In this document: positions 7,807 to 16,932 of the stretch, in pieces
Layout: the number at the start of each line of letters is the position of its first letter
How positions within the stretch are numbered: the stretch's first letter is position 1
Program-made: the position numbers and the translations under genes
Notes under the pieces: model-generated
The model's input: only the letters and a program-made list of their open reading frames with translations
What the model was told of the DNA's origin: nothing
Databases searched by the model: none
DNA from: [Flexibacter] sp. ATCC 35103
GTDB lineage: Bacteria; Bacteroidota; Bacteroidia; Flavobacteriales; Flavobacteriaceae
NCBI RefSeq assembly: GCF_001975985.1
Contig: NZ_MTQF01000003.1
Coordinates: 183,025 to 247,024 of the forward strand
Direction: 5' to 3'
Length of the DNA stretch: 64,000 bases

Positions 7807-8967
7807 ATGAATGACATTTTAATACAAGACACTACTGCTTTTTTTGAGAAATCTTTTGGATCAGCTCCTCAAAAAGTGGTGCTTTCTCCGGGAAGAATCA
7901 ACATTATTGGAGAACATATTGATTATAATGACGGTTATGTTTTGCCAGCAGCGATTGATAAAGTAATTTGCTTTGCGTTCGAAAAAAGCAACACTACAAA
8001 ATCTAAAATAATCGCTATCGATCTAAACGAAGAATTCGAAGCTGATTTTACAGAGGAAATTAAATTAAGTGATGTTGTCTGGACAAATTATATTAGAGGC
8101 GTTATCAAACAATTGCAAGATAACGGATTTGTATTTGAAGGTTTCAATTGTGTTTTTAGCAGTAACATTCCGGTAGGTTCAGGATTATCATCTTCGGCAG
8201 CTTTAGAATGCGGAATGATTTATGGGATAAAATCACTTTTTGATTTAAAAATCGAAAAAGTGGACATCTCATTATTAGGTCAGAAAGCAGAACACTGGGT
8301 TGGCATCAATTGTGGTATCATGGACCAGTTTTCGAGTGTTCATGGTCTTGAAAATAAAGTAATAAAACTGGATTGTAATACGCTGGATTTCGAATATCAC
8401 AATGCTGATTTTAAAGATTATTCACTGGTTTTGTTTGACAGTAATGTAAAACATTCCCTTTTTACATCAGAATATAATACGAGAAGAATTGAGTGTGAGC
8501 AAGGATTAAAAATAATTACAACTAATTTTCCCGAGATAAAAAGTTTCAGGGATTGTACAGAAGAACAGCTTTTAAGCATTCAGGATAAAATGGATGCGAC
8601 CGTTTTTAAAAGAGTACATTATGTTGTAAAAGAAATAAGCCGTGTCATAAAAGCATGTGAGGCTTTAGACAAAGGAAATATAGCGGTTTTAGGGCAATTG
8701 CTTTTTGAAACGCATTATGGTTTATCACAGGAATATGAAGTAAGTTGTGCCGAGTTGGATATGCTTGTAGATACCGCAAAAGACGATGATGCAATTATAG
8801 GTTCCAGGCTAATGGGAGGTGGTTTTGGTGGCTGTACGATCAATTTGATTAAAAAAGGTCAAGAAAATGAGGTAAAACGTAAGTTTTCAAATCTTTATTT
8901 AGATACATTTGGGATTGAATTAAAATTCTATGATGTAAAAATCTCAAACGGAACAACACTACTTTAA
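7807..8967 (+). CDS. galK: Galactokinase
   Basis: GHMP kinase that phosphorylates alpha-D-galactose at C1 with ATP. It has 386 residues, the usual length. The signature PGRINIIGEHIDYNDG spans residues 28-43, the GHMP phosphate loop IPVGSGLSSSAALE spans 121-134, the GIMDQFSS segment carries the catalytic Asp, and the C-terminal GSRLMGGGFGGC motif is present. It starts 37 bases after galM and is followed by galT after 15 bases, so the three genes form one operon. Confidence 0.97.
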   Translation: MNDILIQDTTAFFEKSFGSAPQKVVLSPGRINIIGEHIDYNDGYVLPAAIDKVICFAFEKSNTTKSKIIAIDLNEEFEADFTEEIKLSDVVWTNYIRGVIKQLQDNGFVFEGFNCVFSSNIPVGSGLSSSAALECGMIYGIKSLFDLKIEKVDISLLGQKAEHWVGINCGIMDQFSSVHGLENKVIKLDCNTLDFEYHNADFKDYSLVLFDSNVKHSLFTSEYNTRRIECEQGLKIITTNFPEIKSFRDCTEEQLLSIQDKMDATVFKRVHYVVKEISRVIKACEALDKGNIAVLGQLLFETHYGLSQEYEVSCAELDMLVDTAKDDDAIIGSRLMGGGFGGCTINLIKKGQENEVKRKFSNLYLDTFGIELKFYDVKISNGTTLL

Positions 8968-8982
8968 TACCCAAGCAATTAC

Positions 8983-10038
8983 ATGAAAAATTTTGACATT
9001 AACGAAGATCCTCACAGACGTTTTAATCCCTTACTTAATGAATGGGTTTTAGTATCACCTCATCGTGCAAAACGCCCGTGGCAAGGACAAAATGAAACTA
9101 TTGCAAAAGAAACATTACCAAAATATGACGCAACTTGTTATTTGTGTCCCGGAAATGTTCGTGCAAACGGAGTAAACAATCCTGACTATGAAAGCAGTTT
9201 TGTATTTGAAAATGATTTTGCTGCCATGAAGCAAGACGAAATTATTTTTGAAGAAGATATAAAACATACTTTTTTTAAAGCAAAACCAGAACAGGGAATC
9301 TCTAGAGTCGTTTGTTTTTCGCCAAGACACGATCTTACTTTACCGGAAATGGAAATTGACGGAATCGAAAACATTATTAAGACCTGGCAAAAAGAATACA
9401 CTGATCTGGGAAATATAAAATATATTAATCACGTTCAGATTTTCGAAAATAAAGGCAGTGTTATGGGATGCAGTAATCCGCACCCACATGGACAAATTTG
9501 GGCGCAATCGTCATTGCCAACCCAAGTCGAAAAAACACAAAACAGCCTGAAATCTTATTTTGTTAAAAACAACAGAACGCTTCTTGAAGATTATCTTCAG
9601 GCTGAATTAAGAACCGGCGATCGTGTTGTTATCGAAAATGATCATTTTGTAGCCTTAGTTCCTTTCTGGGCAACGTGGCCTTACGAAACTATGATTATAA
9701 GCAAAAGAACATTGAATAAAATTACTGATTTTACTGCCGAAGAAACAACAGCTTTTGCTAAAATCTTAAAACAGTTAACAATTAAGTACGATAACTTATT
9801 TGGTACATCATTCCCTTATTCATCCGGAATTCACCAATCGCCAACTGATGGATTGGAACATCCTGAATGGCATTTTCATATGCATTTTTATCCGCCATTA
9901 TTGCGTTCAGCAACTGTGAAAAAATTTATGGTTGGATACGAAATGCTAGGAGAATCACAACGTGATATTACACCTGAAAAAAGCGCAGAAATTTTAAGAG
10001 AGCAATCAGATGTCCATTATAAATTAAATATTAAATAA
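8983..10038 (+). CDS. galT: Galactose-1-phosphate uridylyltransferase
   Basis: Transfers UMP from UDP-glucose to galactose 1-phosphate, completing galactose entry with GalK. It has 351 residues. The HIT-type active site CSNPHPHGQIWA carries the nucleophile His169 in HPHGQ (167-171). Cys52 and Cys55 of CYLCPGN match the metal site of the family. The C-terminal HPEWHFHMHFYPPLLRS segment is also typical. No strong terminator follows; a 225-base gap with its own promoter separates it from the symporter. Confidence 0.97.
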   Translation: MKNFDINEDPHRRFNPLLNEWVLVSPHRAKRPWQGQNETIAKETLPKYDATCYLCPGNVRANGVNNPDYESSFVFENDFAAMKQDEIIFEEDIKHTFFKAKPEQGISRVVCFSPRHDLTLPEMEIDGIENIIKTWQKEYTDLGNIKYINHVQIFENKGSVMGCSNPHPHGQIWAQSSLPTQVEKTQNSLKSYFVKNNRTLLEDYLQAELRTGDRVVIENDHFVALVPFWATWPYETMIISKRTLNKITDFTAEETTAFAKILKQLTIKYDNLFGTSFPYSSGIHQSPTDGLEHPEWHFHMHFYPPLLRSATVKKFMVGYEMLGESQRDITPEKSAEILREQSDVHYKLNIK

Positions 10039-10096
10039 ACCAAAAGATATGCCTTTGTAAAATAACTACTTAAAATTTAACACAATAATCCGTCAA

Positions 10097-10117
10097 TAAA
10101 TGTGAAAAACACATTTG
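10097..10117. promoter_or_regulatory. AraR-type operator upstream of the sugar symporter
   Basis: TAAATGT-N7-ACATTTG, with the same 7-7-7 layout as the boxes near araB and araR, and itself a near-perfect palindrome (AAATGTG-N5-CACATTT). It touches a TTTG (10118-10121) that could be the -33 element of the promoter at 10146-10153. Confidence 0.55.
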
Positions 10118-10145
10118 TTTGTAGTGTGTTTTTAATTATTTATTT

Positions 10146-10153
10146 TACTTTTG
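10146..10153 (+). promoter_or_regulatory. Predicted -7 element of the symporter gene
   Basis: TACTTTTG fits TAnnTTTG. A TTTG at 10118-10121 lies 24 bases upstream. The implied leader before the start at 10264 is about 100 bases. Confidence 0.45.
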
Positions 10154-10263
10154 ACTTTAACGCTTTTTTTCATAAAAAAATAACAAAATAAAAACACATA
10201 TCATATTTTTAAACCCAAATAAACAAACAATCACCTATACTAATATTTAAAATACTACTAACA

Positions 10264-11949
10264 ATGAACCAGAACCTCGCTTTCGCAGATTATGCGGTTT
10301 TTATTATTTATTTCATCGTAGTTTCTGTCTACGGTTATACTGTTTACCGCAAGCGTAAACAGGACGAACAAGATGCTAAAGCCTATTTTTTAGCCGAAGG
10401 AAACTTAACATGGTGGGCTATTGGAGCATCTTTGATCGCCTCAAATATTTCGGCTGAACAATTCATCGGGATGAGCGGTGAGGGTTTCTTTTTAGGAATC
10501 GCTGTTGCTGCTTACGAATGGCTTGCTGCTGTTGCTTTGATTATTGTAGCGGTTTGGTTTATACCAGTATATCTTAAAAATAAGATTTATACGATGCCTC
10601 AATTTTTAAAAACACGTTATAATGAATCTACTGCATTAATCATGGCGGTTTTCTGGTTGTTTTTATATGTATTTGTAAATTTAACTTCTATCCTTTATTT
10701 AGGAGCAGTTGCTATCAATGGTTTAGCGGGCGGAGAATATCTGCACGTAATCATGATTGGCTTGGCTGTATTTGCTTTATTTATCTCTTTGGGAGGTATG
10801 AAAGTTGTCGCTTATACTGATGTTATTCAGGTTGCGGTTTTGATTATTGGAGGTTTGGTAACTTCATATATCGCCCTTACAACTGTTGGACAATATTTTG
10901 GAGTAGGAGAAAATGCAATCGCAGGTTTTAAAGTTTTAATGAGAGAAGCGCCTGAGCATTTCAAAATGATTATCCCAAAACCTACTGCTACATCATCTCA
11001 GCTTGAGATCGATAAATATTTAACTTTCCCGGGTTTGATGTCTTACCTTGCCGGTATCTGGATTATCAACTTAAACTACTGGGGTTGTAACCAATACATT
11101 ACACAAAGAGCTTTGGGTGCTGATTTGCAAACTGCCCGTACAGGTATTTTATTTGCAGGTATGCTAAAATTATTAATGCCATTAATCGTAATGTTACCGG
11201 GTATTGCTGCTTTTGTTTTATACGAAAACGGACATTTACCTCAACTGGTTGGAGGAAAAGACGGAGCTTACTCAGCTGTATTAACGTTCTTGCCAACAGG
11301 GTTAAAAGGACTTTCTGTAGCGGCATTAACAGCTGCAATTGTAGCATCGCTAGCTGGAAAAGTAAACAGTATCTCCACTATTTATACATTAGATATTCAT
11401 AAAAAATACATCCAGAAAGAAGCGGGTGAAAAACAACAGGTAAACATTGGTAGAATTGCCGTTTTTGCAGCAATGCTTTTAGCCGTGTTATTCACATGGA
11501 ATGATATCTTAGGAATTGGCGGCGTTGGTGGATTTACCTATATTCAAAAATATACCGGATTTATTAGCCCTGGAGTTTTTGCCATGTTCTTCCTTGGTAT
11601 GTTCTGGAAAAGAACAACTGGAACTGCAGCTATCGTGGGTGTAATTTTAGGATTTGTATTGTCAGTATTATTCAACGAATACGCACCGGCATTATTCGGA
11701 AACGAAACTTTATTATACACAGCTTACAATAACGGAAAAGGAGCTTTCGAAATTCCGTTTCATATTTGTATGGGATTATCATTCTTCTTTACGATGTTAG
11801 CGATGATTGGAATTAGTTTTGCAGGACCAAAAGTAAATCCTAAAGCGTTCGAAATAGACGCTGAAATGTTTAAAGTAAAACCACAAACTACAGTTTTAAT
11901 CGTAATTACATTATTGATTATTGTAGCATTATATGTGAAATTCTGGTAG
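10264..11949 (+). CDS. Sodium/sugar symporter, SSS (SGLT) family
   Basis: Inner-membrane transporter of 561 residues with about 14 hydrophobic segments. Typical SGLT features are the N-terminal FADYAVFIIYFIVV helix, the SNISAEQFIGMSG segment, the NYWGCNQYITQRALGA segment and the GLSVAALTAAIVASLAGKVNSIS segment, which carries the sodium-site residues. It lies after galT, which suggests galactose, but the AraR-type box in front of it points to L-arabinose; both could be substrates. A strong terminator follows directly. Confidence 0.9.
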   Translation: MNQNLAFADYAVFIIYFIVVSVYGYTVYRKRKQDEQDAKAYFLAEGNLTWWAIGASLIASNISAEQFIGMSGEGFFLGIAVAAYEWLAAVALIIVAVWFIPVYLKNKIYTMPQFLKTRYNESTALIMAVFWLFLYVFVNLTSILYLGAVAINGLAGGEYLHVIMIGLAVFALFISLGGMKVVAYTDVIQVAVLIIGGLVTSYIALTTVGQYFGVGENAIAGFKVLMREAPEHFKMIIPKPTATSSQLEIDKYLTFPGLMSYLAGIWIINLNYWGCNQYITQRALGADLQTARTGILFAGMLKLLMPLIVMLPGIAAFVLYENGHLPQLVGGKDGAYSAVLTFLPTGLKGLSVAALTAAIVASLAGKVNSISTIYTLDIHKKYIQKEAGEKQQVNIGRIAVFAAMLLAVLFTWNDILGIGGVGGFTYIQKYTGFISPGVFAMFFLGMFWKRTTGTAAIVGVILGFVLSVLFNEYAPALFGNETLLYTAYNNGKGAFEIPFHICMGLSFFFTMLAMIGISFAGPKVNPKAFEIDAEMFKVKPQTTVLIVITLLIIVALYVKFW

Positions 11950-11969
11950 TATATTATTTTTTAAAGATT

Positions 11970-12000
11970 AAAGACTATCATTTTTTGGTAGTCTTTTTTT
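11970..12000. terminator. Terminator after the symporter gene
   Basis: A hairpin with arms 11970-11980 and 11986-11996 (11 pairs including one G-U), loop TTTTT, followed by a run of T. It ends the region-1 plus-strand genes. Confidence 0.85.
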
Positions 12001-12099
12001 GTTTAGCCTTTAAAATCTGATTATTATACAAATAAATTAAATGATGTTTTTTCTTATTAATTTTATCTACATTTGCGCGTTGCTTATAAATTAAACAAC

Positions 12100-12574
12100 A
12101 TAAAAAAATAATTTTTGCCCTATTCTTTATTTCCAGCGTCGCATTTTCTCAAGCTATGAGTGTTGTACAAGAAACTTTGATTTTATAAAAGATCAGCCTG
12201 AAATTAATGTCGAGTTTGATTATAGTGATTTTACTATGATGAAAGAAAAAAAATCCGAAGCAGAATATGTTGAAGAACATAAAGTCTACCTGGAGAAGAA
12301 AGCAAAAGGAAATGGAAATATTTGGTACAAAAAATGGGTTTCAGCGAGAGAACAAATATGGACCAAAATTTCTCGAAATAGGAAACATTGTGTTGACCAA
12401 AGCACGTAAAGATTTAAATTTTCAGGAAGGATTAAACACACCTTATACCTTAATTGAAGAAGCTCCCGGAGATCAATGGGAAATAATTATAGTAACGAAT
12501 CAAGAATTGGAGAAGGATACGCTAAAACAGCAAAATCACTTTCGCAAATGATTCTGAAAAAAGTTTACAAATAA
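12100..12574 (+). pseudogene. Decayed gene for a small secreted protein
   Basis: Pieces of one protein lie in alternating frames. A signal peptide (KKIIFALFFISSVAFSQA) starts at 12102 but its ATG is missing a base (AT-AAA). The frame ends at a stop near 12190. It continues in another frame (FDFIKDQPEINVEFDYSDF, WYKKWVSARE), returns to the first frame (KYGPKFLEIGNIVLTKA), and ends in the second (SRIGEGYAKTAKSLSQM) with a stop at 12572-12574. That is a lost start plus at least three frameshifts. The pieces resemble, from memory, a family of secreted proteins of about 200 residues common in Bacteroidota with unknown function. Confidence 0.65.
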
Positions 12575-12586
12575 GATTAAAACAAA

Positions 12587-12618
12587 AAACCCTAGTTTAC
12601 ACTAGGGTTTCTTTTTTT
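12587..12618. terminator. Terminator after the pseudogene
   Basis: A perfect 10-bp stem (AAACCCTAGT, loop TTAC, ACTAGGGTTT) followed by a T-run. It begins 13 bases after the pseudogene stop and seems intact although the gene is not. Confidence 0.85.
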
Positions 12619-12808
12619 GTTGCTATATTTCTTAGGCAGACTAAACATATTTAAAACAGAATTACTAAATCGAATTATTCGAATATCTTTAATTACATTT
12701 AAAAAAAATAAAAAATTTTATGATCGAATTAATCCTTGAAATATTAACTTATATTGGAATACTTAAATCTTCTAATAATAAAAAGACTAAAAAATAGAAG
12801 TTCCCCCT

Positions 12809-13327
12809 TTATTCAAATATTTTTTCATTTTTTAAAAGACCTTTCTTATAATATTCAATTTTCATAGTATCTTCATTCTCTTTAAATTCATATTGTTCCC
12901 CTTCTCGTTTTCCTTTTACATAAAACCATTTAGATTTTAATTTTCCGTTTTTATAGTATAAATAACTAAATCCTTCTTTCTCTCCTTTACAATAATTATC
13001 AGAAAAGTTTATTTTACCATCTTCAAAATATAGCGTAAGGTTTCCATGAGGTTTGTCATTGATATAATTTCCTGTCGAATAAATGGAACCATTATTATAA
13101 AAACTTACATTTGGTCCATTAAGTTTTCCTTCTGAATAACTCGATACTTGCATTAAATTATTGTTTTTATCAAATTTTTTCCAAATCCCTTCCTTTTTTT
13201 TATTTTTATATTCTCCTACTTCACAATCTATTAAATTGCAATTTTTATTTTGTTTTGTTTTGACATTTGTATTACAGCTAATTATTATACTTGTAATTAC
13301 TAAAAGTCCTATAAATTTAGTTCCCAT
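12809..13327 (-). CDS. MORN-repeat lipoprotein
   Basis: A 172-residue lipoprotein: the hydrophobic leader ends in a lipobox IISC with Cys18. The rest is built of MORN-type repeats of the bacterial YwqK kind (EGIWKKFDKNNNL, GKLNGPNVSFYNNGS, DKPHGNLTLYFEDG, GEKEGFSYLYYKNG, GKREGEQYEFKE). Such repeats usually mediate surface or partner contacts. Its start overlaps the end of the RHS-core gene by 11 bases, so the two are co-translated. The pairing with a candidate secreted effector makes an immunity or anchoring role possible, but nothing in the sequence proves it. Confidence 0.85.
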   Translation of the reverse strand: MGTKFIGLLVITSIIISCNTNVKTKQNKNCNLIDCEVGEYKNKKKEGIWKKFDKNNNLMQVSSYSEGKLNGPNVSFYNNGSIYSTGNYINDKPHGNLTLYFEDGKINFSDNYCKGEKEGFSYLYYKNGKLKSKWFYVKGKREGEQYEFKENEDTMKIEYYKKGLLKNEKIFE

Positions 13328-14303
13328 TTGTCAATTGATTAATTCCATGATTGTATCCAACTTCTATGTTTTTTATAAACTGTTTTGAATTTTCTAAAGC
13401 TTGATGAAAAAAAGCTTTAGCATCTTTCGTAACATCCGTTCCTGTGACACCTGTGTAAATAGTCTTTCCTAATTGTGTTAGAAAACCGTTAGGTCCAGAA
13501 CCTGCGAATATATTGCCAGAAGCAAATTTTGGCATTTCTCTTAACATTTCTAATGCACCAATTGCTGCTCCATTTTTCTTATATGTCTCCCCGATTTCTT
13601 TCATTCCTGGTAAATTTACTAGCTTGTTATCAAAACCTGTTTCTTTTGCACGTTCAACCATTGTATTATAAACTTCGGGTTGTTCTGCGATGTTGATGAA
13701 AGTGGTTTTTAATTTATTTATATACTCATCACCTTTTCCCGCCCAATCTTTTTTTGCCATTTCAGTACTTTGTTCATTTGTTTGAAATATTTTTTTTCCT
13801 TTTTCATCAAAAAAAACATTGAAATTATCATTAGTTTTTTTAGCTAACTCGAGGTTTCCTTGATTATTCAATTGCCAATGATCAAGAGGTGCCCTTCCAT
13901 CAGGATCAACCAATCGTAACGGATTATTCATCACAAAATTATAAGGTGAATAACTAGGAAACTCTTCACTCAATGGATCAGGCGACATCCAGCGTCCTGT
14001 TGCATCACCTATTGGCTGAGCATCGGGATCATTCATATCGCGAATCAATCTGCCAACAATTTGCTGGTTCTCTACATGCCAGCGAATTGTTCCAATCGTT
14101 ACAATGCTGTCAAGATCATGAACCTCGAGATATTTGCCCTTGCTTAATGTAGCAACGGGAGCTTTAGAGCCAAATTTTGTGAAAGGGTTTCCTGCCTGAA
14201 CATTTTTTTCTCTTCTCTCTTTTTCTTCTTTCGAGAGTTTTTCCTGAGCATGTATTAAACTTATAGAAAACAGAAATAAAATTAAAAATAGTGTTTTTCT
14301 CAT
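13317..14303 (-). CDS. Short secreted protein with an RHS-core segment
   Basis: A 328-residue protein with a signal peptide (1-20, ending in HAQ). A Lys/Glu-rich stretch follows, and then a copy of the RHS-repeat-associated core: GRWMSPDPLSEEF, SPYNFVMNNPLRLVDPDG (about residues 103-137). Full RHS proteins are over 1000 residues and use this core to shed a variable C-terminal toxin. Here the repeats are absent, and about 190 variable residues follow the DPDGRAP hinge. I do not recognise that tail. It sits between transglutaminase-like genes and a MORN lipoprotein. It could be a small polymorphic-toxin-like effector or a remnant cassette. Confidence 0.75.
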   Translation of the reverse strand: MRKTLFLILFLFSISLIHAQEKLSKEEKERREKNVQAGNPFTKFGSKAPVATLSKGKYLEVHDLDSIVTIGTIRWHVENQQIVGRLIRDMNDPDAQPIGDATGRWMSPDPLSEEFPSYSPYNFVMNNPLRLVDPDGRAPLDHWQLNNQGNLELAKKTNDNFNVFFDEKGKKIFQTNEQSTEMAKKDWAGKGDEYINKLKTTFINIAEQPEVYNTMVERAKETGFDNKLVNLPGMKEIGETYKKNGAAIGALEMLREMPKFASGNIFAGSGPNGFLTQLGKTIYTGVTGTDVTKDAKAFFHQALENSKQFIKNIEVGYNHGINQLTNGN

Positions 14304-14307
14304 TATA

Positions 14308-15348
14308 TCATTTCTTGTTTAAGTTTTTATTTTCGTATTTACTTTTTTCTTTTTTCAAAGACATTAACCAGTCGATATACATATTTTCAGGCATGTTGCG
14401 ATAACCTGTTTTGTGTATATAAGCGTATTCTTTCTCTAGGTTTTTAAAAAGTTTGATTTGTTTCATTTTGTCTTTTTCTTTTTCGATACAGTTGTATTGT
14501 GTTTCTGCTTTTAGTATTAATGCCGTGGCAAAATTTGGATATTGTTTTAAAGCGGTTTCACAGCATTTTAAAATAAAACTGCCATCATTATCAGGAAATA
14601 TTGCCTTATAATTATCTGCCAGATCAATTAAAATAAGTGCAATACTTTCGTTGTTATTCAAGGCCTTCATATAAACTCCATTGGCAATAGCATCAATATG
14701 CACAAATCCTGATGCCATAATCCAGGCATCTACGGGGAAAATTCCGCTGGTAAGTTCTGTATTATACCAGCCATCTTTTAAGCTCTGGTGTTTTATATAG
14801 ACATGATTGGGTGCAAGTGCCAGATTTGCATCAACACCTAATTCTTCGGCAAGAATTTTATACAAATACGGCAATGAGCGACAATTACCTTTTCTGGTTT
14901 CCAATAGTTTAGACACAAAAAGATTTTCTCTGTACTCATGACCAAAAACATCATTAAAATCATAGCCAAATGGTATATATTGATAAATAGTATCATTAAT
15001 ATTTAAAGGAATAGTATCGCAAATTACCTGAAAAACCGCAGCCCACTTATTAACTTTATCTTTGTCTTTTTCAGGATAAGATAAAAAACGCTCTTTGGTA
15101 AGCGCCAAACTTAAATCATGTAAGTTTTTGAGCGATTTATTTATAAAAACAGTGTCTAAATTTCCATCCAGATAGGCATTCTCTACAGAGAAAACAGCTT
15201 TCCTGAAACTATAGTTTTTTTGATTTGTTATCATGTTATCAAGCAAGATGTAGCTATCTTCGAATAATTTTTGGTGCTTTTGTGCTATAGTACAGGTACC
15301 ACAAATAAAGAACAGGATCAGGACTAATATTTTTTGTTTATAAATCAT
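14308..15348 (-). CDS. Secreted transglutaminase-like protein
   Basis: About 346 residues with a signal peptide (MIYKQKILVLILFFICG..AQ). The central region has the layout of the transglutaminase-like cysteine fold: Cys156 in KGNCRSLPYLYKILAEELG and His182 in APNHVYIKH, followed by WYNTELTSG. The C-terminal 100 residues look helical and TPR-like. I use the ATG at 15348 since it gives a clean signal peptide; an in-frame ATG at 15372 would add eight residues. It ends five bases before the RHS-core gene and is a paralogue of the next gene upstream. Confidence 0.7.
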   Translation of the reverse strand: MIYKQKILVLILFFICGTCTIAQKHQKLFEDSYILLDNMITNQKNYSFRKAVFSVENAYLDGNLDTVFINKSLKNLHDLSLALTKERFLSYPEKDKDKVNKWAAVFQVICDTIPLNINDTIYQYIPFGYDFNDVFGHEYRENLFVSKLLETRKGNCRSLPYLYKILAEELGVDANLALAPNHVYIKHQSLKDGWYNTELTSGIFPVDAWIMASGFVHIDAIANGVYMKALNNNESIALILIDLADNYKAIFPDNDGSFILKCCETALKQYPNFATALILKAETQYNCIEKEKDKMKQIKLFKNLEKEYAYIHKTGYRNMPENMYIDWLMSLKKEKSKYENKNLNKK

Positions 15349-15392
15349 TACTTTATATTTATTACATCTCATGAAACACTACTTTGTTGGTT

Positions 15393-16739
15393 TTAATCTT
15401 TTGCTTTTTTTAGAATTATTCCTTTAAATTGCTTTTTTAAAGTTTCACTTTCTTGTTTGTTTTTGGTTTCCTGCAATGAATTAAGCCACTTTTCATATTC
15501 CTCGTCCGGCATTGACTGATAGCCTAAATCAATGTTTTTTTGATTCTGATTATCAATATCGGCCAACCATTTTGCTACATCCGGATAATATCTTATTTTT
15601 TGAAGCTCCTGATTGTTTTCTGGATTAATCCCCAGATTTTTTGCTGCATTCTCAAATCGAACAATGTAATAGTTAAACAAAAGGACATTAGTATTAATAT
15701 TATTTGGGAATAATTCTAATGCTTTATTTATTACTTTCTCTACAAATTGATCGTATCCGTATTTATGAATATATCCTTCTGCCAAATCGTTATAAAAATT
15801 AGAAAGCAATTGTTTTTTAGAAAGGTTCTCCATATAAATATGATTTTGGATAGCTTCCGCCTTTATAAATCCCGAGTTTAAAATAAAAGAAGGCACTGTA
15901 AACATTCCGTTGGTAAGTTCCAGATTATACCATTTGCCTTTTTCATCCTGAAATTTAATATAAGAATGGTTTGGACTAAGTGCCAGATACGCTTCTGCTC
16001 GAATTTCTTCGGCAAGAATTAAGTAAAGAAGAGGCATAGAATGACATTGACCACTTCCTGTTTTAAGAAGTTTTGTTACAAACATTTTAGGCCAGGCATT
16101 GTTTCCCATATAATCATCAAAATCATATTTTATAGGAAAGTGTTTTTCCTTAAATCCATTTACCTCGAGTGTTTGTGTGAAAAATTCGAAAAGAATGAAA
16201 TTTTTAGCAGTATTACTTCTTAAATCATAATTTGATTCTTTCATTTTTGCCCGCAAGAATTCACCAATTTGTTTGATCGTTTTGTCAAATTCTTCCTTAT
16301 TGAGTTTTTCTTCGAAATAGGCATTCTCGATCTCGAAATTTACATCCTTTACAGAATAATCCTCAATGTTCAAATTTGTCATTTTATCATAAACAGCCCT
16401 ATAGTATTCTGTTCCTTTTAAGTTTGATAAATCAGGCAAATTGTAATCAATATTTGGTTCCGTCTCATTTAGCTCTGTATAAATTTCACGCAACCTTTCT
16501 TTATGTTGATTTTCTTCTTGTTGACTTTTCTTTATTAAACGTTCATTTTGCTGATTTTGATTTTGCTTTCTTTGTTGTTCTACTTCTTTTAAAACATTTA
16601 AAGCAGGAGTTGTGGGTAAACCAATATTTTGATTTATGATAATGGGATTATGAGCAGATGGAAACTGGATTTGTGCAATTATATCTATTGAAACATTTAG
16701 AAATATTAATAATAATATAAATTTATTTCCACTCCACAT
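15393..16739 (-). CDS. Secreted transglutaminase-like protein with TPR-like tail
   Basis: A 448-residue paralogue of the protein encoded at 14308-15348. A signal peptide (1-23, ending in IIAQ) is followed by a Gln/Glu/Lys-rich, probably coiled-coil stretch (about 50-90). Then comes the transglutaminase-like region with Cys232 in SGQCHSMPLLYLILAEE and His258 in SPNHSYIKF, and a C-terminal helical part (AEGYIHKYGYDQFVEKVINKALELFPNN) of TPR type. It is first in a minus-strand set of four secreted proteins. The function is unknown; cross-linking or proteolysis of an envelope substrate fits the fold. Confidence 0.7.
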   Translation of the reverse strand: MWSGNKFILLLIFLNVSIDIIAQIQFPSAHNPIIINQNIGLPTTPALNVLKEVEQQRKQNQNQQNERLIKKSQQEENQHKERLREIYTELNETEPNIDYNLPDLSNLKGTEYYRAVYDKMTNLNIEDYSVKDVNFEIENAYFEEKLNKEEFDKTIKQIGEFLRAKMKESNYDLRSNTAKNFILFEFFTQTLEVNGFKEKHFPIKYDFDDYMGNNAWPKMFVTKLLKTGSGQCHSMPLLYLILAEEIRAEAYLALSPNHSYIKFQDEKGKWYNLELTNGMFTVPSFILNSGFIKAEAIQNHIYMENLSKKQLLSNFYNDLAEGYIHKYGYDQFVEKVINKALELFPNNINTNVLLFNYYIVRFENAAKNLGINPENNQELQKIRYYPDVAKWLADIDNQNQKNIDLGYQSMPDEEYEKWLNSLQETKNKQESETLKKQFKGIILKKAKD

Positions 16740-16851
16740 ATGCCATTACTTTTGACTAATATAAATACTATTCCTATATTAAGTAGTTAAAATCTTATAA
16801 TATTTATTTTTAAATAAATATTATTCTTTCTTTTTTTTTAGTTTAAATACC

Positions 16852-16893
16852 AAAAAAAGAGTGCTCCATTTAATGGAACACTCTTTTTTGTTT
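16852..16893. terminator. Terminator after the halogenase-like gene
   Basis: A hairpin with arms AAAGAGTG..TCCAT and ATGGA..CACTCTTT (one mismatch) with A- and T-runs on either side. It lies 40 bases beyond the end of the minus-strand gene at 16933 and may act in both directions. Confidence 0.75.
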
Positions 16894-16932
16894 AATTTTA
16901 AATCTATTAATAGATTTAATTATTCTATAAAC

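Noticed and set aside
12267..12551. A 94-codon open frame on the plus strand
   Set aside because: It is only the middle piece of a longer gene whose other parts are in another frame, so it is reported as part of the pseudogene.
13317..14303. Full-length RHS/YD-repeat toxin
   Set aside because: Only the core segment is present; the protein has 328 residues and no YD repeats, so it cannot form the RHS shell.
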